40,052 nt of DNA from Archangium sp. (GTDB lineage: Bacteria; Myxococcota; Myxococcia; Myxococcales; Myxococcaceae): positions 1 through 40,052 of the forward strand of contig JAUYRZ010000024.1 of assembly GCA_030695565.1 (NCBI GenBank), written 5' to 3'. The first letter of the stretch is position 1; every line of letters starts with the position of its first letter. The notes below the pieces were generated by a model. The model was not told the DNA's origin. It saw only the letters and a program-made list of their open reading frames with translations, and ran no database searches. This document shows, in pieces, positions 1 to 9,106 of the stretch. The translations under genes and the position numbers were made by a program.

Positions 1-107
1 GGTGCCTGCAGCCCGTATCCAACACCCGTGGCCGATGGAGCGCTTCGAACGTCACCACCAGCTGCAAGAGCCGAGTGCGGTAATTCCGCTCGCTCGGATC
101 CGTGCGG

Positions 108-131
108 GGGGCGGCCCGTAAGGGCCGTCCC
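108..131. repeat. GC-rich palindrome (REP-like stem-loop)
   Basis: Ten-base arms at 108-117 and 122-131 flank a GTAA loop. They pair except at one position, which can be G-U. The palindrome lies just beyond the stop of the minus-strand lipoprotein gene. No T-run follows on either strand, so it looks more like a dispersed REP-type palindrome than an intrinsic terminator. The remaining bases 1-146 show no convincing gene. Confidence 0.4.
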
Positions 132-146
132 TACCGCGACGCCGAG

Positions 147-1313
147 TCACCGAGAGAGAGCTTCAGCGACTTCCGCACTCTCATTGATCGTCCGCAGCGA
201 GAACGCACTCTGCGCCCCGAAGTACCCGAACGCCCGCATGGCCCGCGGGTCATCGCCCGCCGCATCGACGAGCCGAAGATCGAACCGGGGGTTCCCGACA
301 TAGCGATCCGCATGCGCCGACGTATCGATGGTCCGCTCCGCGCGCGCGTTGCGAAGCGCCCGGCTGGCCACATGACAACTCCCACAATCCACCGTGAGCG
401 GGTTCGAGCGGGCCGGATGTTCGATGCGCAACGCCGAAGTCACCGCGCGATCCAGAGTGCGCGCATCCGTCAGCCGCATCTCCGACTCCGAGAGCAGCAC
501 GCTCAAGTCATCGCCGATGGCCGCTGGTTGCAGCTCACCTGAGCGGAACTCGGTGTTGCCGAACTCCTGCACGCCCTGTTGCGTGAGGTTGCTCAGCCGG
601 GGAATCGGATCCGCCGCCAACATTCCACTCACCAGATTGAGCGCACCGAAGCGCCACGCGACGTCCTTCTGCACCAACCGCATGAACGCGACGCGGGTCA
701 GGTTCTGTTCACCACACAGCCGGCTGATCATCGCGTGCAGCGCACTCGCATACGGTCCAGCCAGGCCCTCAGCGCGCATCACCGGGTGCACATCGAGCGG
801 CTTTCCATTCGTCACGCCCCCAGCCAGCCGCTTGAGCTCAGCGAGCGACCCGCGGGCACTCTCGAACTCCGCGTCCGTCAGCTCGTAGAAGAGATGAATG
901 GTGCCGTCTTCAGTGGTGGTGGCGAGCGCCTCGACCACGATCGGCTGTGCGACGAGCCGGAGCTGCTTGATGCAACCGGCCGGCTCCTTCGGAAAACACG
1001 GGTCGATGCGCGCGCTGATCACCCGCCACGAGGGAAACATCGCGGCTGCGTCCTGGCTCTCCACCAGGCCGGGAAGCACGTCATAGAGGCGGCGGGGAAA
1101 GAGCGGCCCCTTGCTGCCCGCTGACGTGAAGCCCAGCAGCAACGACTGCTGCCCCGGGTGGGGGAGCGGCAGCAGCCACGACACGTCATTCAGGTCGAGC
1201 CCACCGTCGGTGAGCATCACGCCCGAATCGACGGTTCCTCCATCAGGCAAAGGAGGAACCGGACCGCACGCCAACAGGCTCAGCGAGAGAAGAAGCACCA
1301 GGCGCCGGAACAT
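147..1313 (-). CDS. Exported lipoprotein with one CxxCH haem-binding motif
   Basis: A 388-residue protein starting at the ATG at 1311-1313. That start gives a clean lipoprotein signal: Arg-Arg, a Leu-rich core and a lipobox ending Leu-Leu-Ala-Cys near residue 16. An upstream in-frame GTG would add 12 residues before the signal and is less likely. A short Pro/Asp/Gly linker follows. Near residues 310-314 there is a single CGSCH motif, the c-type haem attachment signature, in an otherwise unrecognised protein. It is probably an outer-membrane or periplasmic lipoprotein with an electron-transfer or peroxidase-like role, but the rest of the fold is not recognised. It lies downstream of atpH on the same strand with a 90-base gap holding direct repeats, so it probably has its own promoter. 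Confidence 0.7.
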   Translation of the reverse strand: MFRRLVLLLSLSLLACGPVPPLPDGGTVDSGVMLTDGGLDLNDVSWLLPLPHPGQQSLLLGFTSAGSKGPLFPRRLYDVLPGLVESQDAAAMFPSWRVISARIDPCFPKEPAGCIKQLRLVAQPIVVEALATTTEDGTIHLFYELTDAEFESARGSLAELKRLAGGVTNGKPLDVHPVMRAEGLAGPYASALHAMISRLCGEQNLTRVAFMRLVQKDVAWRFGALNLVSGMLAADPIPRLSNLTQQGVQEFGNTEFRSGELQPAAIGDDLSVLLSESEMRLTDARTLDRAVTSALRIEHPARSNPLTVDCGSCHVASRALRNARAERTIDTSAHADRYVGNPRFDLRLVDAAGDDPRAMRAFGYFGAQSAFSLRTINESAEVAEALSR

Positions 1314-1327
1314 GTGCGGTGACGTGA

Positions 1328-1354
1328 GCAAGTCACGTTCCACGCGCAAGTCAC
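1328..1354 (-). promoter_or_regulatory. Direct repeat upstream of the lipoprotein gene
   Basis: The nonamer GTGACTTGC (minus strand) occurs twice, at 1328-1336 and 1346-1354. The 18-base period puts both copies on nearly the same face of the helix, 15-41 bases upstream of the ATG at 1313. It may be an activator or repressor site. No regulator is identified. Confidence 0.3.
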
Positions 1355-1369
1355 TGATCGCCCAGCGAA

Positions 1370-1387
1370 GAGGCCCTCAAAGGCCTC
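1370..1387 (-). terminator. Possible terminator after atpH
   Basis: A 6-bp GC-rich stem (1370-1375 with 1382-1387) with a six-base loop lies 17-34 bases beyond the atpH stop. Only a short TTC follows on the minus strand, so it is a weak intrinsic terminator candidate. Confidence 0.3.
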
Positions 1388-1403
1388 AGAAAACCGCGTC
1401 AGC

Positions 1404-1943
1404 TCAGCGGTTAATCAGGGTGCGGCCCAGCTCAGCCAGCTGCGAGCGCAACGAGCCGTCGTACATGTGGCTGCCGACCTGCGCGACGACGCCGCCGATG
1501 AGCGCGGGGTCGACCTTGGTCTCCAGCACCACGCTGCGCTGGGTGAGCGCCTCGAGCTGCTTCTTGAGCGCGGCCACCTGGGTGTCGCCCAGCTTGGCGG
1601 CCGAGGTGACGCTGCCGCGCACGCGGCCCATGCGGCTGTCGACCATGTCGCGGAACTGGCGGGTGATGAAGGGCAACGAGCCGAAGCGGTTGCGGTCGTT
1701 GAGCAGCCGCATCAGGTTGGCCACCACGGGCTGAATGCCGGGCGCGTTGGCGATCACCGCTTCGATCAGCGACAGGCGCTGGGTGCGGGCGAGCGCGGGG
1801 CTGGAGATGGTGGCGAAGATCTCCTGCTGGGCGTCGAAGTACGCGGTGATGTTCTCGAGCTGCTCCAGGACCTTGTCTGCATCAGGGCCTGCGGCATCGA
1901 GGAGGGCACGGGCATAGCGGCGGGCGACGGGGACATTCGACAT
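1404..1943 (-). CDS. atpH: F-type ATP synthase delta subunit
   Basis: A 179-residue AtpH, the stalk protein joining F1 (alpha3beta3) to the b subunits of Fo. The family opening is clear (VARRYARALLDAA, residues 6-18), followed by the helical N-terminal domain. The conserved C-terminal segment contains DPALIGGVVAQVG and ends in the family pattern ...LAELGRTLINR. Length matches the family. It is unusual that neither atpF nor atpA flanks it. A TIGR02265 protein lies upstream and a lipoprotein downstream, and atpD-atpC are about 24 kb away on the other strand. It should therefore be transcribed from its own promoter in 1944-2085. Confidence 0.95.
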   Translation of the reverse strand: MSNVPVARRYARALLDAAGPDADKVLEQLENITAYFDAQQEIFATISSPALARTQRLSLIEAVIANAPGIQPVVANLMRLLNDRNRFGSLPFITRQFRDMVDSRMGRVRGSVTSAAKLGDTQVAALKKQLEALTQRSVVLETKVDPALIGGVVAQVGSHMYDGSLRSQLAELGRTLINR

Positions 1944-2038
1944 GGCCCGCTGCGCCTAGCACCCGGTCCCGGGCAATTCCAGCATCCGGTAGCCAGCCCC
2001 GGGCGCCGGGCGTCTGCCCAGCCTTTCCTTTCGTGCAG

Positions 2039-2055
2039 CAGAAGCCCGACTTCTG
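2039..2055 (-). terminator. Small hairpin downstream of the TIGR02265 gene
   Basis: A perfect 6-bp stem, CAGAAG/CTTCTG, with a 5-base loop lies 31-47 bases beyond the stop at 2086. A run of six Ts (minus strand) lies before the hairpin rather than after it, so terminator function is doubtful. The rest of the 142-base gap must carry the atpH promoter, which I could not place. Confidence 0.25.
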
Positions 2056-2085
2056 TGGGGACGACCCAGAAAAAAACGTTCCTGA

Positions 2086-2658
2086 CTACCAGCGAAAGAC
2101 CAGCTCGTAGCCCGCGGGCGTGACGTTCTGGATCTCGATGGTGAAGTTCGAGTCGGTCTTCTTACCGGGCCCCTCGATGATGCCGGCGACGAAGTCAGGG
2201 TCTCCGAAGATGTCCCTGGCGATGAGGCGCCACTGGTTCTCCGTCTCCTTGTGCACGGTCATCTCGACGCCGGTGCGAGTCATGGTGAAGAAGCGCGGCA
2301 GCCGGAGCACCAGCGCGGCGGGGCTCACCATCACGGAGAGCACCACGCTCAAGAACCGGCCGGAGATGGTGCCCAGAAAACCCGTGAGCGCCACGCGGCC
2401 GAGCTCACGCCTGCCGTCAGCGACACTCAGGTTCGGGTAGAAGTGCTGACGGCCTGCTTCGACCACGGCGCGCCAGATGCGGGTGGGGTACTTCGGCACC
2501 GGGCGCTCCATGTCGAAGCCGATGGTCTTGAACTTCGCTTTGAGCGCGTCATCGACCTTCAGCGCACGGACGAAGAGCCCCTCGAAGGTGCTGTACTCGG
2601 TGGTGTGCTGCGCGTCCTCCGTGGAGGGGTTCGAGACCATTGGGGAATGTTGACCCAT
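2086..2658 (-). CDS. TIGR02265/DUF2378 family protein
   Basis: A protein of about 190 residues, starting at the Met of MGQHSPM or six residues later. An in-frame extension to 2718 exists but is rich in unlikely residues. It matches the myxobacterial paralogous family TIGR02265 (DUF2378). The features are a FEGLFVRAL opening, a DxERPVPxYP segment, a central region with the FGTISGRF-like pattern (here FLGTISGRF), and an ending in a beta-rich half with aromatic residues. The family is expanded in Myxococcales and its function is unknown; proposals are regulatory. There is no signal peptide or membrane span apart from a mildly hydrophobic central stretch. It is monocistronic on the minus strand. 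Confidence 0.85.
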   Translation of the reverse strand: MGQHSPMVSNPSTEDAQHTTEYSTFEGLFVRALKVDDALKAKFKTIGFDMERPVPKYPTRIWRAVVEAGRQHFYPNLSVADGRRELGRVALTGFLGTISGRFLSVVLSVMVSPAALVLRLPRFFTMTRTGVEMTVHKETENQWRLIARDIFGDPDFVAGIIEGPGKKTDSNFTIEIQNVTPAGYELVFRW

Positions 2659-2774
2659 TCCGCGAATCGAAGCGACGAAGACCTGCAGCGGCAGTGAGCT
2701 TCCCGAGAGCCTGATCACCGAGTGGATCGAAGAGAGCTATCGGCACACTGCGCCCAGGCGAAGAAGTGAGGCGC

Positions 2775-4205
2775 CTAACCGCGCGCGCTCCAGGTGCCGT
2801 GAAACGCGTAGGGCAGCAGGGGCAACGGCACGCTCGCCACCGGGCCCTTGGAGAGTTCGGCCGCCTTGAACACGCACAGATTCGAGCGGCCCTCGAGCCC
2901 AGCCGACGTCACCGCGAGCACGAACTCTTCTGGCGCGAGCAACGGTTCACCCACCAACACGTTCTCCTTCGCGGTCCACACCTCCGAAGGCCGTTCGGGA
3001 TCCTTCAGGTCGACGCGAATGAGGGAGTCGAACGGATCGCTGTGAGCCGTATCGGCCCGGGTGGTGCCGAAGAGCGCGGGCGTGTCGAGGCCATCGTGCT
3101 CAGGGTGCACCCGGGGGAAGTCGATCGCGTGACGGGCGAGCTGCTTCCAGCTCGCTTCACTCGCGTTGGGGCCCACGGAGATCCGATACAGCCGCTGTGG
3201 TGCGCGCGTGTCGGGCAATGACGGATCGAGCGGCGCGTCGGGGCCGCGGTAGCCGAACTCGACGCCGAACTCGAAGTGCTCGAACAGGCTCGCGTCGACG
3301 TGAACGGTCTGCCCTTCGTCGAACGCGTTTCCGTAGTGCACCACGAACGCCGGGCCCGGCAGCGTGACGGTGCGCAGCGGCCCCGGCCTGTCGCGCGGAA
3401 TGAGGTACAGCTCGCCCGGTCCTTCTTTCGTGGCGATCGAATTGAGCAGCGTGGAGGCCCCCAGCAGCGTCAGCGCGAGCTCTCCGAACTTCATGCGCAG
3501 CGGGTTGCTGGCCAACACGTACCATCGCGGCGTGATGACGAAGTCGTGAGCGAAGTGTTGGCCGGGCAGCGCCACTTCCTTCGTGGTGGCGAGGGCACCT
3601 TGCGCATCGAACTCGCGGAAGGTGATCTTCGTCTGCGGCCCCATCGCGATGCTGCAGCTCACCAGCCGCTGCTGCGCCGAGTCGATCTTGAAGTGCGCGA
3701 GCGTGGCCTGCTTCGCCAGCGCACCGCCGAAGGTTTCTTCACCGCGCGTGGCGAGCGTCTCGGGGTCGAGGGCGTAGGGCGCGCCCCCCTCCCAACCCGC
3801 CAGCAGCCGGCCGGCCCAGGGCACGATGGTGGTGTTGGCCACGTTGCGCGGCGCGCCGACGCCGAGGTTTTGCCAGAAGTGCGAGCCGACGTTGGTGCCG
3901 AGGCCGCGGTGCACCAGCCGGCCCGCGGCGAGCTCGTCGCGGTACACCGGGGTGTCCACGAAGCGGGCGCGCAATTTCAGCGAACCATCGGCCTGGAACT
4001 CGAAGGAGCGCACGTAGCCGTGGCCATCGAACGGGTGCGCGAGCCGGCCTCCGATGTCCAGCCAGCCCGGGCCATTCGAGAGCACGCGGCCGCCCCTCAG
4101 CGCGGGAGGAATGACCCCCTCGATGCGCGAGGCCTCGACGTGAAGCTCGAGGGCCCCGGGGTGGGCGGTCATGGCTGCATTGAAGGCGCGTGCGCGAGGG
4201 CTCAC
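2775..4205 (-). CDS. Carotenoid oxygenase (RPE65/CCD family)
   Basis: A 476-residue non-haem iron dioxygenase-like protein of the carotenoid cleavage family, which cuts carotenoid or stilbenoid double bonds to aldehydes. All four iron-binding histidines can be placed in family contexts: His171 (TLAHFKID), His220 (HFAHDFVI), His290 (VVHYGNAF) and His469 (YAFHGTW). The N-terminal GHGYVRSFEF-like segment matches the usual 'fDGdGmv' strand. The start is a GTG at 4203-4205 with AAGAAGG 8 bases upstream. The next ATG, 33 bases further in, has no good ribosome site. It starts 18 bases after the stop of the upstream dehydrogenase-cytochrome gene and is probably co-transcribed with it. The substrate is unknown; myxobacteria make carotenoids. 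Confidence 0.9.
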   Translation of the reverse strand: MSPRARAFNAAMTAHPGALELHVEASRIEGVIPPALRGGRVLSNGPGWLDIGGRLAHPFDGHGYVRSFEFQADGSLKLRARFVDTPVYRDELAAGRLVHRGLGTNVGSHFWQNLGVGAPRNVANTTIVPWAGRLLAGWEGGAPYALDPETLATRGEETFGGALAKQATLAHFKIDSAQQRLVSCSIAMGPQTKITFREFDAQGALATTKEVALPGQHFAHDFVITPRWYVLASNPLRMKFGELALTLLGASTLLNSIATKEGPGELYLIPRDRPGPLRTVTLPGPAFVVHYGNAFDEGQTVHVDASLFEHFEFGVEFGYRGPDAPLDPSLPDTRAPQRLYRISVGPNASEASWKQLARHAIDFPRVHPEHDGLDTPALFGTTRADTAHSDPFDSLIRVDLKDPERPSEVWTAKENVLVGEPLLAPEEFVLAVTSAGLEGRSNLCVFKAAELSKGPVASVPLPLLPYAFHGTWSARG

Positions 4206-4223
4206 TTCAACAGCCTTCTTCGT

Positions 4224-6563
4224 TCAGGGAGGGCAGGCCGTCAACGACGTGATCCATTGATCGATCAACGCCGTGCCTTGCGGATCTTCCAGGCTGCTTC
4301 CCACCGGCGGCATGCGCGCTGCGGTGAGCGCATGAATACGCCGCGACACGATGCTGGTCGAGGGCGAGCCCGGAGCGATCACCATCGCTCCCGTGATGCC
4401 GAGGTTTCCGTTCTGGGGCGCCACGTTGCAGCTGTTGGTGTCGCGGAAGGAGAGCGAGTACCTCCAATCTGCGGTGCCCTGACCTGCACCTTGCTGATGA
4501 CAGCCTGCGCAGTTGGCGTGCAGATACGCGCGCGCCCGTGCCTCGAGGGGACCTGTTCCGAAAGGCGGCTCGAAGCGCGGCGACAGCCCTGTGAGGGGAG
4601 CGCTGAAGAACCCGAGCGTCTCCAGCGTGAACAGCTGGTTCGCCGTCCGCCCCGTCGAAGGGTAGAGGAGGTCGCCGTTGAGCTGACCCAGCTCGAGCCC
4701 GAGCGAGCGGCCCGCGATCGCCGTGTGACACTGCAGACACTGGCCGCGGCTGGGGTAGCTCCACGTCTGCGCTCCGACCACGCGCGACTTTGAGCCGGGC
4801 AACAACGTGGCTTCGGTCTCCAGATCATTCCACTCGTACGAGTAGCCCGCCCACGTGCCGTTCAGGTGCCGCATGAAGAGCCGGGTCTCGATGCGTTTGC
4901 CGCCGAGACTGAAGGTCTTCGCCAGCACCGTACCGTTGGGGAAATCGAAGTCACCCGAAGGCTGCACGGTGATGGTGGTGCCGTCGGGGATGGCGAAGAA
5001 GCGTTGTTTGGACGCTCCGTCACTCCACAGCGCCGCGTTCACGTCGTAGGGCACCAACGCGGCGACCGGCAGCTTGGGATCGGTCGTGTCGAAACAACCC
5101 GTCTGCGAGAGCAGCCGCGGGAAGGTGTCGACCGGCGCCGTGCCGCTGGGCACCAGCTTGTGAACCTGGCCCGTGCCGATATCGAGCGCGTAGATCTCTC
5201 CGTCGGCCAGCTGGCCGAAGCTCGCGAGGCTGATGTTGGTGTCCGCCAGCAGGTCGGCTGTGAAACCGCCCAGCCCGTCGGGCTGCACCACGCCGATCTT
5301 GCCCGAGCCGAAGTCGCCGAAGACGAACTTGCCCACGAGCGTGGGGATGGTGCTTCCGCGATACACGAAACCGCCGGTCACCGAGTTCCCGCTCATGCCC
5401 GTCGAGTTGCGCGGGTACTCCACCACCGGGTCGATCAGCCCCGCGGTCGGGCAGTTCGTGGCGGGGTTGTAACAGTGCGCACCTTCGCGCGATCTCCAGC
5501 CGTAGTTGCCTCCGAGCACGATGCGATCGATCTCTTCCCACGCGTTCTGGCCGACGTCGGCGCACCACAGCTCACCCGACGCCGTGTCGAAGCTCCAGCG
5601 CCAGGGGTTGCGCACGCCCGACGCGTAAATCTCGGCGCAGCGCACGCCGGTCGCTGCGAGCGTGGCAGAGCTCGTTCGATTGCAGGGCGTGTTGTCGGCC
5701 GCGTACGGGTTGGAAGGAGGGATCGCGTAGCGCTGCGCGAAGGGCACGTTCACGTCGATGCGCAGGAACTTGCCGAGGTTGGTGTTGAGCCGCTGACCTG
5801 CGTTGAGTGGATCACCACCACCACCGCCATCACCCAGCCCGATGTAGAGGAAACCGTCGGGGCCGAAGCTGATGCTGCCTCCGTTGTGGTTGGGCTCGGG
5901 TTGGTCGATGGTGAAGATCTTCTCCTCACTGGCCAACGAGAGCGTCGCGCCGGAGTCGAGGCTCTTGAAGCGCGAGATGACCGTGCGCAGCGGAGAGGCG
6001 GTCTCGGTGTAGCTGATGAAGACCTCGCGCACCGTCGGCCATTGAGGGTGGAAGGCCATGCCCAGGAAGCCGCCTTCACCCACGTCGTTCACCCGCGCGT
6101 CGAAGTCGAGCACGGTGGTGAGGCTGCCGACGCCCGCATCGTTCTGGTTGGGAAACGAGCGGATGAAGCCGGGGCGCTCCTGCACCCAGACGCGGCTCGG
6201 ATCACCGGGCGGATTGAAGAGGCCCAGTGGCTGATTGAAGGCGAGCGCGGGGAAGACCCGCTGCGTGGTGACTCCAGAGGTGTTCGGCGGAGGCGCCGGT
6301 GCGATGCACGTCGTGTTGACCGGGCGGCTGTCGAGACCGATCACCGGACCCGCATCCACAGGGCCCGCGTCGATGCCCGCATCTTCAGGGCCCGCATCCA
6401 CGCCTGCGTCGTCGCCGGCATCGGGAGGCTCCCCCGCATCGACGTCACCCGCGTCGACCACCCCTGAGTCCACTTCGACCGGAAGACCGCCGTCATCGGG
6501 CTCTCCCACGAGGCCGGTACATCCGGCCGCGGCGATGCAGAACAGGCCAAGGAGTCTTCGCAT
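4224..6563 (-). CDS. PQQ-type sugar dehydrogenase fused to a diheme cytochrome-like module, lipoprotein
   Basis: A 779-residue exported protein. A signal peptide with a lipobox cysteine at residue 15 is followed by an Asp/Ala/Gly-rich linker (about 24-74) typical of myxobacterial lipoproteins. Residues about 100-475 form a six-bladed propeller of the soluble glucose dehydrogenase/sorbosone dehydrogenase type. Visible motifs are PNHNGG (His226, the position of the catalytic base), SGVRNPWRWSFD and NYGWR. Residues 480-779 form a second module with two CxxCH haem sites, at 609-613 (CLQCH) and 685-689 (CAGCH). A plausible reading is oxidation of a sugar or alcohol at the cell surface with electrons passed to the haems. 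It shares an operon with the carotenoid oxygenase and is divergent from the Hsp70 gene. Substrate and cofactor are inferred. Confidence 0.88.
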   Translation of the reverse strand: MRRLLGLFCIAAAGCTGLVGEPDDGGLPVEVDSGVVDAGDVDAGEPPDAGDDAGVDAGPEDAGIDAGPVDAGPVIGLDSRPVNTTCIAPAPPPNTSGVTTQRVFPALAFNQPLGLFNPPGDPSRVWVQERPGFIRSFPNQNDAGVGSLTTVLDFDARVNDVGEGGFLGMAFHPQWPTVREVFISYTETASPLRTVISRFKSLDSGATLSLASEEKIFTIDQPEPNHNGGSISFGPDGFLYIGLGDGGGGGDPLNAGQRLNTNLGKFLRIDVNVPFAQRYAIPPSNPYAADNTPCNRTSSATLAATGVRCAEIYASGVRNPWRWSFDTASGELWCADVGQNAWEEIDRIVLGGNYGWRSREGAHCYNPATNCPTAGLIDPVVEYPRNSTGMSGNSVTGGFVYRGSTIPTLVGKFVFGDFGSGKIGVVQPDGLGGFTADLLADTNISLASFGQLADGEIYALDIGTGQVHKLVPSGTAPVDTFPRLLSQTGCFDTTDPKLPVAALVPYDVNAALWSDGASKQRFFAIPDGTTITVQPSGDFDFPNGTVLAKTFSLGGKRIETRLFMRHLNGTWAGYSYEWNDLETEATLLPGSKSRVVGAQTWSYPSRGQCLQCHTAIAGRSLGLELGQLNGDLLYPSTGRTANQLFTLETLGFFSAPLTGLSPRFEPPFGTGPLEARARAYLHANCAGCHQQGAGQGTADWRYSLSFRDTNSCNVAPQNGNLGITGAMVIAPGSPSTSIVSRRIHALTAARMPPVGSSLEDPQGTALIDQWITSLTACPP

Positions 6564-6613
6564 GCCCTGATGCTGCTCGACCCGCTCCCCTCTCTCAAGG
6601 CCGTGCGTCCCCG

Positions 6614-6643
6614 TTGAAAGCCCGCTCGGTCACCGCCTTTCAC
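6614..6643 (+). promoter_or_regulatory. Candidate promoter for the Hsp70 gene
   Basis: TTGAAA at 6614-6619 (5 of 6 to the -35 consensus), then 18 bases, then TTTCAC (3 of 6). It lies 20 bases before the ATG in the 100-base divergent gap. It is a weak -10 and only a suggestion. Confidence 0.25.
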
Positions 6644-6663
6644 AGCTAAGGTCCGCCGCCGGA

Positions 6664-8475
6664 ATGGAACCCGTCATTGGTATCGACCTGGGCACGACCT
6701 ACTCCGCGGTGGCGACGGTGGAGAACGGGCGGCCCTTCGTCATCCCCAACCGCCAGGGCTCCCGCCTCACGCCGTCGGTGGTGGGCTTCACCGCGCTGGG
6801 TGACCGCGTGGTCGGCGAGCGCGCACAGATGCTGGGAGACGAAGCGCCTGATCGAGTCGCCCCCGCCACCAAGCGCTACATCGGCAAACGGTGGACGACC
6901 GAGCTCGCGACGGCTGCGAAGGCGGTGGTGCCGTACTCGTTGATTCAGGGCCCGTCGGGCGAGGTGCGCATCAAGCTGGCCGGCCGCACCATGCCCCTCA
7001 CGCAGGTCTCCGCGATGTTGCTCGGTGAGCTCAAGCTCGACGCTGAAGCGCACTTCGGGCGCTCGGTCTCGCGCTGTGTGATCACCGTGCCCGCGAACTT
7101 CGACGACGGTCAGCGCCAGGCCACCCGTGAAGCCGCGCGCATCGCAGGTCTCGAGGTGCTGCGCATCGTCAACGAGCCCACCGCCGCGGCCATCGCCTAC
7201 GGGCTGGTGAACTCGGTGCGCGGGCGCGTGCTGGTGTTCGATCTCGGCGGCGGCACCTTCGACGTGTCCATCCTCGAGATGGAGAACGGCGTCTTCGAGG
7301 TGAAGGCGACCGGCGGCGATCCCCAGCTCGGTGGCGACGACTTCGACGCGTGCATCGTGCAGTGGCTGGTCGCGCAGGTGCCCGACCTCTATCGCGAGGC
7401 CGTGCTCAAGGATCGCGTCTCGATGCAGCGGCTTCGGTACGCCGCCGAGCGGGCCAAACGCACCTTGTCGGATCAGCCCGAGGCCTTTCTCTCGGCCACC
7501 GAGCTGGGTGATCACTCGGAGGGCAACGACGGCCGGTTCTGTCAGCTCGACACCGCGCTGACCCGCGACTTCTTCGAGACCCTCGCCGAGCCCTTGAGCA
7601 AACGGTGCCTCGAGGTGGTGCGCCGCACGCTGGGTGAAGCGAAGCTCGAGCCCGAGAACATCGAAGCGGTGATGCTGGTGGGCGGCATGACGCGCGTGCC
7701 GTTGGTGCGCAAGCTGGTGCAGGAGTTCTTCTCCCGCCCCGCGGTCTCCGGCCTCAACCCCGACGAAGCGGTCGCCCTGGGTGCGGCGGTGCATGCCGCC
7801 GAGCTCGCCAATCGTGCGGGCGCCACCACGCTCATCGACGTCGCCACGCACTCGTTGTCGGTGGGCGTGCTGGGCGGCACGGTGCGCAAGTTGATTCCCC
7901 GCAATACGGCGGTGCCTTCGAGCTCGAAGGAGGTCTTCCTCCCCAACCGCGCGGGCCAGACCACCGCGCGCATTCCGGTGTTCCAGGGCGAGAGCGAGTG
8001 GGCCGACGAGTGCACCAAGCTGGGTGAAGTGGTGCTGGGCGATCTCACCGTCGAACGGCGCGCTGACGTGCCCATCGAGGTGACCTTCGAGCTGTCGAAC
8101 GAAGGCACGCTCTCGGTGCGCGCGGTCGACACCACCACCGGCATCGCCGAAGCCATTCGCATCGACGCGCGCACCACGCTGCAACCGCAAGAAGTCGACA
8201 AGCTGGTGCAGGAGCAAGCGGACTACGCGAGTCGCCAGGCCGAGAAGGACAAGGCGCTGGTGCTCAAGCAGTTCCCCCGCGTACTCGACAAAGCCGAACG
8301 CCTGGTGCGGATCCTCGAGACGAGCGCTGAAGAAAATCCCAGCCCCGAAGCAGACGCGGTGGTCGGGCAGGTCAAGACGCTGCTCACCCAGGGGCGCATC
8401 GCGGTGAAGTTGAGCGACACCACGCAGATGGCGGAAGTGACGCGGCTGCTCGAGTCGTTCCTGGCCCTCGCCTGA
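6664..8475 (+). CDS. Hsp70/DnaK-family chaperone paralogue
   Basis: A 603-residue Hsp70. The nucleotide-binding domain shows GIDLGTTYS (phosphate-1, residues 6-14), [23 protein letters not shown] (phosphate-2) and VGGMTRVP (adenosine). The substrate-binding domain follows, with a short helical lid, and there is no EEVD-like or acidic DnaK tail. It is shorter than housekeeping DnaK (about 640). No grpE or dnaJ gene lies beside it. It is therefore probably one of the accessory DnaK-like proteins that myxobacteria carry; SglK and StkA of Myxococcus xanthus are known examples, needed for social motility. I cannot tell whether it is an orthologue of either. Confidence 0.92.
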   Translation: MEPVIGIDLGTTYSAVATVENGRPFVIPNRQGSRLTPSVVGFTALGDRVVGERAQMLGDEAPDRVAPATKRYIGKRWTTELATAAKAVVPYSLIQGPSGEVRIKLAGRTMPLTQVSAMLLGELKLDAEAHFGRSVSRCVITVPANFDDGQRQATREAARIAGLEVLRIVNEPTAAAIAYGLVNSVRGRVLVFDLGGGTFDVSILEMENGVFEVKATGGDPQLGGDDFDACIVQWLVAQVPDLYREAVLKDRVSMQRLRYAAERAKRTLSDQPEAFLSATELGDHSEGNDGRFCQLDTALTRDFFETLAEPLSKRCLEVVRRTLGEAKLEPENIEAVMLVGGMTRVPLVRKLVQEFFSRPAVSGLNPDEAVALGAAVHAAELANRAGATTLIDVATHSLSVGVLGGTVRKLIPRNTAVPSSSKEVFLPNRAGQTTARIPVFQGESEWADECTKLGEVVLGDLTVERRADVPIEVTFELSNEGTLSVRAVDTTTGIAEAIRIDARTTLQPQEVDKLVQEQADYASRQAEKDKALVLKQFPRVLDKAERLVRILETSAEENPSPEADAVVGQVKTLLTQGRIAVKLSDTTQMAEVTRLLESFLALA

Positions 8476-8522
8476 ACGCAGGGTGAGCGCTGCCAGCCAG
8501 GCAGAGGTGGCAGACTGCGGTG

Positions 8523-9074
8523 ATGGTCCTGTTGCTCGGGTTGGTGCTCGCTGCGTCTCCACCGCCATGTGACTCGCTCTGGCCGGTGGTGTGGAAGGCC
8601 TACGAGGCGCAGGAGTTATCGAAGGGCACGCCGCCCTTGTTCGAGCGGCTCCCCGACGCGAAGGAGCGCCTGGGCCGCGCGTGGCGGGTGGAGTGCGGGG
8701 CGTTCGATCAACCAGCCCTCGACTGCGCGACCGGCGTGACCCTGGAGGCCGAACTGGCCGTGCTCCGGAAATCACTCGAGAAGGAGAAGATGCCTGCGAA
8801 GGAGATCGATCGGCTCATCGCCAGGGCGAGGGCTGAGTGGTCGGTGCTGGAATGCCGCGAAGTCGACCGCGCGCTCGATCGAGCCGGCGCCGCGGTCGCG
8901 CGTGAGGTGTTCGACGCAGGCGTGCCGCGAAGTGATGAGTGCATGGGCGCTGAGCTCGAGAGCGGGCGGTGCCAGTGCGCTCACTCCCGCTGCATGGACC
9001 TCTGCTGTCCTGCAGGTTGGGCGTGTGCTCACTCAGGCGCCAAGCAGTCGAAGTGCATCCGCCCGCCAAAGTAG
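8523..9074 (+). CDS. Small secreted cysteine-rich protein, unknown function
   Basis: A 183-residue protein from the ATG at 8523 (the GTG one codon earlier is also possible). A short hydrophobic N-terminus (VLLLGLVLAAS) looks like a signal peptide. The middle part is charged and helical. The last 40 residues hold eight of the protein's cysteines, in the pattern CMG...CQCAHSRCMDLCC...CAHSG...C. This resembles small disulphide-knot modules. It starts 47 bases after the Hsp70 stop, so co-transcription is possible. It converges on rtcB. No family is recognised. Confidence 0.6.
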   Translation: MVLLLGLVLAASPPPCDSLWPVVWKAYEAQELSKGTPPLFERLPDAKERLGRAWRVECGAFDQPALDCATGVTLEAELAVLRKSLEKEKMPAKEIDRLIARARAEWSVLECREVDRALDRAGAAVAREVFDAGVPRSDECMGAELESGRCQCAHSRCMDLCCPAGWACAHSGAKQSKCIRPPK

Positions 9075-9106
9075 TTCGCGCGAACACACGTCGGGCCGCT
9101 CGAGCC

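Noticed and set aside
4866-6467. 533-codon open frame opposite the dehydrogenase-cytochrome gene
   Set aside because: Antisense shadow. The real gene has PQQ-dehydrogenase and haem motifs.
6646-8775. 709-codon open frame opposite the Hsp70 gene
   Set aside because: A shadow of GC-rich codon bias. The composition is Arg/His/Gly-rich without motifs, and the plus strand holds a clear Hsp70.
9073-9084. Palindrome GTTCGCGCGAAC between converging genes
   Set aside because: Short, CpG-rich and without a T-run; common by chance at this GC content.
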